Shown here: positions 56,907 to 64,000 of the stretch, piece after piece
Numbering within the stretch: the first letter of the stretch is position 1
How the letters are laid out: the number at the start of each line of letters is the position of its first letter
From: Pseudomonadota bacterium
GTDB lineage: Bacteria; Myxococcota; Myxococcia; Myxococcales; Myxococcaceae
NCBI GenBank assembly: GCA_023426545.1
Contig: JAFAAN010000095.1
Location: 62,001 to 126,000 of the forward strand
Direction: 5' to 3'
DNA length: 64,000 bases
Notes under the pieces: generated by a model
What the model was told of the DNA's origin: nothing
Databases searched by the model: none
The model's input: only the letters and a program-made list of their open reading frames with translations
Position numbers and translations under genes: made by a program

Positions 56907-58337
56907 TCACCGCCCCGCGCGCTGGAAGTCCAATGAAATGACGTTGCCGTCCTGGCGGGTCTGGAAGGCCGTGGCCTGCCGCAGCTGGATGGTGATGCGC
57001 ACATCCCGGCCCGACGCGCTGGGGTCCACCCGGAGGACGGGGGACGCGAAGTAGGACGTATCCAGGGGCAGCGTGTTGTTGCTGGTGTCCACGCGGGTGT
57101 TCTCGAGCTCCAGCACCACGGTGCGGCCCTGGTCGCCCACGGAGTAGCTGACGGGCTCGTTGGTCCGCACGAAGACGCGCGAGGCGCCCGCCTGCTGCTG
57201 GAACCCCACCAGGGTCAGCGTCTTGCGGCGAGACGACACCTCGGCACCGCCGGCGCGCGGCGACGCGGGGGCCGGCTTCTGACGGTTCTCGTGGGCCGCG
57301 CGGGTCTCGGCCTGACGCTGGCGGCGCTCCTCGGCGGCGGCCTGCGCGGCGGCACGGCGCTCCTCCGCGGCGGCCTGGGCACGGGCACGGCGCTCGTCCG
57401 CCGCGGACTGGGCTGCCTCCCGCTTCTGCTGCTGCTCCTCGGCGGCGGCCTGGGCCCGGGCGCGGCGCTCCTCCTCCGCGGCCTGCTTCGAGGCGCGGGC
57501 GGCCTCCTCCTGGCTCCGCTTCTCCTCGGCCGCCCGTTCGGACGCGCGGGCCTGCTCCTCCTGCTGGCGCTTGCGCTCGGCCTCGGCCCGGGCCTGCGCT
57601 TCCTGCTGATGCTGGGCAGCGGCCCTCGCCTCTTCCTGGCGCTTCGCCTCGGCCTCCGCATCCCGCTTCGCGGCGGCCTCGGCAGCGGCCTTCTCCTGGG
57701 CCTCGCGCTCCGCCCGAGACGTGGCCTCGGCAGCGGCCTTCTCCTGCGCCTCACGCTCCGCACGAGCCGCGGCGGCGGCGTCCGCGGCGGCCTTCTCCTG
57801 GGCCTCACGCTCCGCCCTGGCCGCGGCGGCGGCGTCCGCGGCGGCCTTCTCCTGGGCCTCGCGCTCCGCCCTGGCTGCTGCGGCGGCGTCCGCGGCGGAG
57901 TTCCCCGCGGGGGCCTGCTCCGCGGCGGGAGCCTGGGCCACGGCCTGTCCCCCGCCGCCCGCGACGCGGACGACGAGCTGGTTGCCCTGGGCCTGGATCT
58001 CCGTCTCGACCTCGCGCTCGTAGCCGATGAGCACGCGGGCAATGGAGGACGCGTCGGAGCCGTAGCTGGCGGTGCGGATGCCCGTCACCGTGCCGTTCCC
58101 CACCTGGAGCTCCTCGGGCACCTCCGAGAGGACGGCCTCGGAGATGTCGATGACGAGCCGCGGCGGGTCCGTCATCGTGAACGTGGTGAAGTTGGGCTTC
58201 TGCGTGCCGGTGATGGTCACTGTGCCACCATTCACCTGCACCCCGGTGATGGTGTTCAGGTTCGCCGCCGGCGCCTGCGCGAGCGCCACGAAGGGCACGA
58301 GCACCACACCAAGCAGCCACACGGCAAACGCCTTCAT
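56907..58337 (-). CDS. AMIN domain protein with long coiled coil
   Basis: 476 residues from ATG 58337 (GGGAG 7 nt upstream). Signal peptide MKAFAVWLLGVVLVPFVALA-Q, an AMIN-type beta domain (NTITGVQVNGGTVTITGTQ through RVLIGYEREVETEI), a coiled coil of about 200 residues rich in Ala/Arg/Glu, and a second AMIN-like domain at the C-terminus (TLVGFQQQAGASRVFVRTNE, VVLELENTRVDTSNNTLPLD). Resembles secretin or Tol-Pal-associated proteins such as PilQ N-terminal and TolA-like scaffolds. The coil could span the periplasm. The 54-bp repeat array is listed separately. Confidence 0.82.
   Translation of the reverse strand: MKAFAVWLLGVVLVPFVALAQAPAANLNTITGVQVNGGTVTITGTQKPNFTTFTMTDPPRLVIDISEAVLSEVPEELQVGNGTVTGIRTASYGSDASSIARVLIGYEREVETEIQAQGNQLVVRVAGGGGQAVAQAPAAEQAPAGNSAADAAAAARAEREAQEKAAADAAAAARAEREAQEKAAADAAAAARAEREAQEKAAAEATSRAEREAQEKAAAEAAAKRDAEAEAKRQEEARAAAQHQQEAQARAEAERKRQQEEQARASERAAEEKRSQEEAARASKQAAEEERRARAQAAAEEQQQKREAAQSAADERRARAQAAAEERRAAAQAAAEERRQRQAETRAAHENRQKPAPASPRAGGAEVSSRRKTLTLVGFQQQAGASRVFVRTNEPVSYSVGDQGRTVVLELENTRVDTSNNTLPLDTSYFASPVLRVDPSASGRDVRITIQLRQATAFQTRQDGNVISLDFQRAGR
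57727..57888 (-). repeat. Three 54-bp tandem repeats in the AMIN/coiled-coil gene
   Basis: Units at 57727-57780, 57781-57834 and 57835-57888, encoding 18-residue AADAAAAARAEREAQEKA-type units, with degenerate copies beyond on the 57.6-kb side. The period is a multiple of three, so the frame is kept when copy number changes. Confidence 0.9.
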
Positions 58338-58418
58338 CGACCACTCCCCTTCACGTTGACAGAAGAGTGTGGAGGCTACCACGTGCCAACCTGCCTCCAA
58401 CTTTCCGTCCGGACGCTC

Positions 58419-59693
58419 CTAGCGGAGCCGCGGCAGGCTCGGAGAACGATAGCGGTGGGTCCGCGCGTACTCGATGAGGTTCTTGATGTCGTAGCAGATC
58501 TGCCGGATGTCGTGCCCCATCGTCAGCTCGATGTGGCTGTTGCCCTTCACCGGCCGCCAGAGCAGGTACTCACTCTTCGCGGCGCGGTACACGCTGCGCG
58601 TGGACTCCAGCGAGGCCAGGGGGTCCAGGTCCCCGAAGATGATGGCCATGGGAATCTCGATGCGCCCGAAGCCCCGCTTGAAGTCGAAGCCGGTGCGGTA
58701 GCAGACCATCTCCCCCCGGCGGATCCACCGCGCGAACTGCTCCAGCACGCGGCGCGGCTCACGCTCGCCGCCTTCGCGCAATAACCAGCGGATGTCATCC
58801 GCGCTCACGCGCTCCGGGTTGATGAGCCGGTTCAGCCGCGTGGTGAGCTGTTGATACAGCCGCGAGTCCTCCGCCTTCGCGAGCTGCCGCTCCAGCGACT
58901 TGAGGATGATGTCCACCGGCACGGCGTCGAAGCGCAGCGGCCGCCGCTCCCGCGGCGCGAGCTTGCGGCCCATGCCCTTGTTCAACAGCCCCACGCCCTG
59001 CGCGAGCAGCTTGCGCCCCGCCCCCTCCACCTTCCCACCCACGTTGAGGCTGGCGAGCGTCAGGTCGATCATCCCGGCCAGCATGGGCGCGCCATGCGCC
59101 AGCATGCGCAGCAGCATGAAGCCACGGCCCAGGTCCGCCGGGGAGCCGATGGTGATGAGCCCCTCGAAGTCGTTGTGGATGCCGGCGTAGCCGTAGCCGA
59201 GCATCCCGCCCATCGAGTGGCCACAGTAGAAGATGCGCTCGCGCCGGGTGATGCGCTTCACGCCAGAGACCGCGGCCGGCAGGTCGTAGAGGAAGTAGCT
59301 GTCGATGTCCCAGCCGTAGTCGAGGTCGGGCGGCAGGGGGCGCTTGAAGCGCTCGGCCCGCTCCCGCTGGAAGGCGATGGAGCTCTTGCCGTGCCCGCGC
59401 AGCTCCAGGATGTGGATGTCCACCCCGAAGAAGAGCAGGTTCTTGACGAACTGCCCGCTCGTCCAGGTGTGCCGGTTCTGTGAGAAACCGTGCACCAGCA
59501 GCAGGGGCTCGCCGAATAAGGGTTGCGGAAAAGGCTGCTTCACCGGACGGTAGCGGGTGATGACCAGCGACCAGCCGTCCGCCGTCTCCACGACGTACTT
59601 CGTCTTCGAGTAAAGCGCCCGGAAATCGACTTCGTCGATGGAGGGGATGGGTGGCCCCGGTATCGCGGCGGCTCTCCAGTCCGGCAGGCGCAT
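58419..59693 (-). CDS. Alpha/beta hydrolase family protein
   Basis: 424 residues. LLLVHGFSQNRHTW, ELRGHGKS, the nucleophile elbow FYCGHSMGGMLGYG, a late acid in IIFGDLDPLAS and a His in KGNSHIELTMG form a complete catalytic set. A large insert (about 180-310, Lys/Arg-rich) forms the cap. No signal peptide, although the insert holds hydrophobic stretches. Related in general layout to lipases/esterases of the PHB-depolymerase-like type; substrate unknown. Confidence 0.87.
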   Translation of the reverse strand: MRLPDWRAAAIPGPPIPSIDEVDFRALYSKTKYVVETADGWSLVITRYRPVKQPFPQPLFGEPLLLVHGFSQNRHTWTSGQFVKNLLFFGVDIHILELRGHGKSSIAFQRERAERFKRPLPPDLDYGWDIDSYFLYDLPAAVSGVKRITRRERIFYCGHSMGGMLGYGYAGIHNDFEGLITIGSPADLGRGFMLLRMLAHGAPMLAGMIDLTLASLNVGGKVEGAGRKLLAQGVGLLNKGMGRKLAPRERRPLRFDAVPVDIILKSLERQLAKAEDSRLYQQLTTRLNRLINPERVSADDIRWLLREGGEREPRRVLEQFARWIRRGEMVCYRTGFDFKRGFGRIEIPMAIIFGDLDPLASLESTRSVYRAAKSEYLLWRPVKGNSHIELTMGHDIRQICYDIKNLIEYARTHRYRSPSLPRLR

Positions 59694-59732
59694 GTCTTGA
59701 ATCTACGGCGGCTGATGCATCGCGCCAAGGTT

Positions 59733-61006
59733 TCAATACAAGCGAGCCTTCAACATCCCGACAAGGAACAGTGAGCCTGTACAAAGGACGAGGTCGTCCG
59801 AGGCTGCTCGCTCGCGGGCGGCGGCCAGCGCGGCGTCCACGTCGGGCCACGGTGTCACGTCCTGACAGAGCGCGCGAGCCTCGGCGAGGTAGGCCTCGGG
59901 CGCCAGCGAGCGCGGCGTCTCCAGCGGCGTGAGTTGCACCGAGGCGCACTCGGGAAAGAGCGCTCGCATCATCGGTCCCCGGGCCTTGTCACCCACCACG
60001 CCAAAGACAAGGTGGATGCGACGCCCTGGATACAAGTCTCTCAGCGACGCGAGCAGCACCTCCACGCCCGCCGGGTTGTGTGCGCCGTCCAGCAGGATGG
60101 CGGGCTGCTGCCCCACCTCTTCCAGGCGCCCCGGCCAGCACGCCGACGCCAGCCCCGCACGCGCGGCCTCGGGCGACACCGCGACCCGGTGCTCCTGCAA
60201 GGCCTCCAGGCAGGCGAGCGCCACCGCCGCGTTCTGCCGTTGGTGCGGACCCCGCAGGCCCAGGGACAGCCCATCCAGGCGCCACGCGGTCCCCTGGTAT
60301 GACAGGTGTCCATCCGGCTGATGCCCGGTGGAGAAGTCGCGTCCTTCCAGCTTCAGCGGGGCGCCCACCTCCCTGGCCTTGCGAGCGATGGCTTCCAGGG
60401 CCTCCGGTGCCTGATGCGCCACGACGCAGGGCACGCCGGGCTTGAGGATGCCCGCCTTCTCTCCGGCGATGGCCGACAGCGTGCCGCCCAGGTACTCCAC
60501 GTGGTCGAAGGACACGGGCGTAATCGCCGTCACCACCGGGCTCGCGGCGGTGGTGGCGTCCAGCCGGCCGCCCAGGCCCGTCTCCAGCACGGCCACGTCC
60601 ACGCGCACCTGGGCGAAGTGCCACAGGGCCACCACGGTGCCGAACTCGAAGTACGTCATGGGCGAGGACGCCGCGCTGGGATAGCGCTCCAGCACCTCCA
60701 GGATGCGCTGGCCGAAGGCCGCGTCGGAGATGTCCTCGCCGCCCACGCGGATGCGCTCGTTGACGCGCACCAGGTGCGGCGACGTGTAGAGGCCCACGCG
60801 GTGCCCGGCGGCGTGGAGCGCGGCCGCCACCATGGCGCAGGTGCTGCCCTTCCCGTTCGTCCCCGCGACGTGGAGCGCCGGGTACTGGCGCTCCGGGTGG
60901 CCCAGCGCCGCCAATGCGTCCTGAACGCGCTCCAACCCCAGCTTGATGCCCGAGGGGTTGAGCTTCGAGAAGAAGGCGAGCGCCTCCTCCGGTGTCCGCG
61001 GCGCGC

Positions 61007-61010
<4 letters not shown>
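59733..61010 (-). CDS. folC: Folylpolyglutamate synthase/dihydrofolate synthase
   Basis: 425 residues if read from CTG 61010, which overlaps the accD stop (CTGA). ATP-binding P-loop HVAGTNGKGSTCAM (about 50-56), YTSPHLVRVNERI, ETGLGGRLDATT, SFDHVEYLGGTL and LLDGAHNPAGV are all present. It joins glutamate to dihydropteroate and folates. Conserved N-terminal residues (PRTPEEALAFFSKLNPSGIKLGLERV) precede the only conventional start codon, a TTG at 60935, and no ATG or GTG lies between the accD overlap and that TTG. So either CTG is used or the family N-terminus is lost. Coupled to accD. Confidence 0.92.
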
Positions 61011-61858
<848 letters not shown>

Positions 61859-61920
61859 GGGGTGCGCGGGGTTAATCCGGAGGCTGACGGTCGTCAACCC
61901 CTCCGTGTGGCGCGACGCGT

Positions 61921-62676
61921 CTAGAACTCGAAGGTATCGCCCAGCTCCAGGACTTCCACGGGCAGCTCGGCCAGCTCCTTCTTGAGCTGCGACACGAAGG
62001 CGGGCTTGAGGTGATACAGCAGCACCGAGGCGCCGTTACGCTCGAACTTCTGGAGTTCCAGGCCCAGGGTGTGAGGCGTGAGGTGGCCGGAGATGTCGGC
62101 CAGGGATTGGAGCTTGTTCGGGAAGGACGTCTCGAGCAGCAGCGCCTTGAGGTTCTTCGTCTCGTTGAGGGCCTTCCACAGTTTGTCGGTGGGCCCGGTG
62201 TCGCCGCTCATCGCCAGGGCGCTCTTGCCGTTGGAGACGATGAAGCCACACGACTCCACGGGGTGGCTCACCGGCACGCTGCGCACGGTGTAGGGCCCCA
62301 CCTGGAAGGTGCCGCCGGCCCGGAACGTCTTGATTCGCAGCACGGGCTGGCGCTTCGTCGGGATGCGGGTGAAGTCCGGCCACAGCGCGTTGTTGAACAT
62401 GTTCTCGCGCAGGGCCCGGGCGCACTCGCGCGAGGCGTGGATGGTGACCGGGGTGTCCCGCCGGCCGATGACCAGGTCCGCCATCAGCGGCAGGTCCTTC
62501 ACGTGGTCGAAGTGGCTGTGCCCCACCAGGACGTGGTCCACGCGGCACAGCTCCTCCAGCGACAACGTCCCCGTGAGCGCCCCCGCATCGAGCGCCAGCA
62601 CGTCATCGACGAGAAAGCAGGTGCTCTTGCAGTTGGGCAGCTCGCCGCCGTGGCAGCCGAGGACTCGCAGCTTCAC
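61921..62676 (-). CDS. Class II cyclic-nucleotide phosphodiesterase-like protein (MBL fold)
   Basis: 251 residues from GTG 62676. Metal motif HSHFDH (H53, H55, D57, H58), VPVSHPVESCGFIV, SGDTGPTDKLWK and LYHLKPAF. The order and the LGCHGGELPNCKSTCFLVD opening match class II (yeast PDE1-type) cAMP phosphodiesterases. The start lies 1 nt past the stop of the upstream Crp-type gene, so both are made from one message. It may lower the ligand of that regulator, giving feedback. Confidence 0.88.
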   Translation of the reverse strand: MKLRVLGCHGGELPNCKSTCFLVDDVLALDAGALTGTLSLEELCRVDHVLVGHSHFDHVKDLPLMADLVIGRRDTPVTIHASRECARALRENMFNNALWPDFTRIPTKRQPVLRIKTFRAGGTFQVGPYTVRSVPVSHPVESCGFIVSNGKSALAMSGDTGPTDKLWKALNETKNLKALLLETSFPNKLQSLADISGHLTPHTLGLELQKFERNGASVLLYHLKPAFVSQLKKELAELPVEVLELGDTFEF

Positions 62677-62677
62677 G

Positions 62678-63328
62678 CTAGAGGTCTCCGAACTTCCACT
62701 TCATCTCCAGGTATTGGAGGAAGTCGTGCAGCCTGGCCGTGTCCGGCACCCACAGCCGGTCTCCATTGCGCTCCACGAGGCCCGAGCGCTCCATCCGGTT
62801 CACCACGCTGCGCACCGCGGGCTCGCCCACGCCAATCACGCGCGGCAGCTCCCTCACCGAGAAGTCGATCTCCACGCCCTCCTCCACCGGGCGCCCCCGC
62901 GTCTGGCAGGTCTGGAGGATCTGGTGCACCACCCGGCTGGCCGGGTCGTTGTGCAGCAGGTTCTCGATCTGGGCGTCCGCCTCGGAGAGCCGCTCCGCCA
63001 GCTTCTTGATCATCCGGACGGCGATCTCCGCGTTCCCGCGGATCATCCCCTCGAACGTCTTGGGGTCGATGACCAGCAGCCGCGCGTCCTCGTTGACGGT
63101 GGCGGTGGCGTTGCGGGGCTTGTTGGAGATGATGGCCATCTCCCCGAAGAACTCCCCGGGGCCCAGCACGGCGAGGACCTTCTCCACGTCTCGGACCCGC
63201 TTGGAGATGGCCACCCGTCCTGCCTGGATGACGAACATCTCCTTGCCGACTTCTCCCTCGCGGAAGAGCTCGGTGCCCTGGGGGAACTCCTTGCCGAAAC
63301 GTTGAAAGAGGGTTTCCTCGGCGCCCAT
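62678..63328 (-). CDS. Crp/Fnr family cyclic-nucleotide-binding transcription regulator
   Basis: 216 residues from ATG 63328 (MGAEETLFQRF). A TTG at 63343 would add five residues. cNMP-binding domain: FREGEVGKEMFVIQAGRVAISK, and the phosphate-binding cassette GEFFGEMAIISNKPRNATATV with conserved R72 (FGEMA and RxAT). A helix-turn-helix follows (ELPRVIGVGEPAVRSVVNRMERSGLV). Shares its transcript with the phosphodiesterase-like gene and is divergent from purM. A cyclase-like gene (41.5 kb) is on the same chromosome segment, but its activity is in doubt. Confidence 0.92.
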   Translation of the reverse strand: MGAEETLFQRFGKEFPQGTELFREGEVGKEMFVIQAGRVAISKRVRDVEKVLAVLGPGEFFGEMAIISNKPRNATATVNEDARLLVIDPKTFEGMIRGNAEIAVRMIKKLAERLSEADAQIENLLHNDPASRVVHQILQTCQTRGRPVEEGVEIDFSVRELPRVIGVGEPAVRSVVNRMERSGLVERNGDRLWVPDTARLHDFLQYLEMKWKFGDL

Positions 63329-63447
63329 CCTGCGAGGAGTCAATCAGCCCACACTCGCCCGGTCAAATTCCCTTTTCTGTGCGCGGCGGTGGGACAGCCT
63401 CAACGCCACGCGAGACACCGGCGCGGGGGACGGGTAGAAGGCCGCAC

Positions 63448-64000
63448 GTGGGAACGACCTACAAGCAGTCCGGAGTGGACATCGAGGCCGGCGACGCGTT
63501 CGTCGAGCGCATCAAGCCGCACGCCGCACGCACCCTGCGTCCCGAGGTCATCGGCGGCGTCGGTGGATTCGGCGGCCTGTTCGCCCTGCCGCCGGGGAAG
63601 TACAAGGAGCCGGTGCTGGTGGCCGGCACGGACGGTGTGGGCACCAAGCTGAAGGTGGCCTTCGCCGCTGGACGCCACGGCACGGTGGGCATCGACCTGG
63701 TGGCCATGTCGGTGAACGACATCCTCACCTGCGGCGCCGAGCCGCTCTTCTTCCTCGACTACTTCGCCACCGGGCGCCTGGAGGTCGACGCCGCCGCGGA
63801 GGTGGTGAAGGGCATCGCGCAGGGCTGCGAACAGGCCGGCTGCGCGCTGCTGGGCGGCGAGACGGCGGAGATGCCGGGCTTCTATCCGCGAGGCGAGTAC
63901 GACCTCGCGGGCTTCTGCGTCGGCGTGGTGGAGCGCTCGGCCATCATCGACGGCAAGGGCGTGAAGCCGGGTGACGCGCTCATCGGGCTCCCCTCCTCCG
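63448..64000 (+). CDS. purM: Phosphoribosylformylglycinamidine cyclo-ligase, truncated by window end
   Basis: 184 codons of an about 345-codon gene; the 3' end is outside the window. GTG start with AGAAGG 6 nt upstream. YKQSGVDIEAGDAFVERIK, VIGGVGGFGGLFAL, AGTDGVGTKLKVA, VAMSVNDILTCGAEPLFFLDYFATG, and GGETAEMPGFY are typical of AIR synthetase, which closes the imidazole ring in purine synthesis. Divergent from the Crp-type gene. Confidence 0.97.
   Translation, partial: MGTTYKQSGVDIEAGDAFVERIKPHAARTLRPEVIGGVGGFGGLFALPPGKYKEPVLVAGTDGVGTKLKVAFAAGRHGTVGIDLVAMSVNDILTCGAEPLFFLDYFATGRLEVDAAAEVVKGIAQGCEQAGCALLGGETAEMPGFYPRGEYDLAGFCVGVVERSAIIDGKGVKPGDALIGLPSS

Overview
The window is a stretch of high-GC bacterial chromosome of the kind found in fruiting myxobacteria (Myxococcus/Corallococcus type). 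The indications are the very high G+C with GC-ending codons, long Pro/Ala-rich low-complexity proteins, a one-component Ser/Thr kinase paired with a sigma factor, paralogous chaperones, a chemoreceptor, many lipoproteins, and a complex I locus with myxobacterial-style rearrangement. This is inference from protein character; I ran no database search. No tRNA, rRNA, CRISPR array or intact mobile element was seen.

Layout. 1-9.6 kb: a partial YafJ-like amidotransferase; a lid-less Hsp70 followed by a J-protein with a huge Pro/Ala-rich N-terminus; CvpA; a ClpX-like ATPase without zinc domain (convergent); biosynthetic arginine decarboxylase with a strong terminator; and a small protein of unknown function. 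9.6-22 kb looks accessory. A low-GC control region with two inverted repeats leads into a tightly packed four-gene set: asparagine synthase-like amidotransferase, FAD monooxygenase, acyl-CoA dehydrogenase and hotdog thioesterase. After it come a LysR regulator, a DUF5519-like lipoprotein, an NAD-epimerase, an HMG-CoA synthase with a YceI protein, a decayed transposase, a putative outer-membrane protein and an EamA transporter. The four-gene set is the best candidate here for an undescribed pathway.

22-31 kb: OsmC, a deoxyhypusine synthase homologue, a small unknown protein, a PHP phosphoesterase, a zinc-finger/kinase/TPR protein translationally coupled to a sigma factor, an amphi-Trp protein and a chemoreceptor. 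31-41.5 kb: a split complex I locus, nuoAB then nuoCDGHI, interrupted by two opposite-strand genes (a thioesterase and an alkaline-phosphatase-superfamily membrane enzyme). nuoE, nuoF and nuoJ-N are absent. A thioredoxin-like [2Fe-2S] ferredoxin follows.

41.5-54 kb: a CHASE2/adenylate-cyclase-like protein with an altered catalytic residue, lipoproteins, an operon of five small envelope proteins, an EEP-family nuclease/phosphatase, an M23 peptidase, a TetR/enoyl-CoA hydratase pair, and a large lipoprotein with EF-hand-like loops. 54-64 kb: an XRE regulator, LptD, an AMIN/coiled-coil protein, an alpha/beta hydrolase, accD-folC, a Crp-type regulator coupled to a class II cyclic-nucleotide phosphodiesterase homologue, and the start of purM running off the end.

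Themes linking the genes are outer-membrane and envelope construction (LptD, AMIN protein, M23, envelope operon), cyclic-nucleotide and phosphorelay-type regulation (cyclase, PDE, Crp, kinase/sigma pair), acyl-CoA chemistry (thioesterases, acyl-CoA dehydrogenase, HMGS, enoyl-CoA hydratase, AccD) and polyamines (SpeA, DHS homologue).
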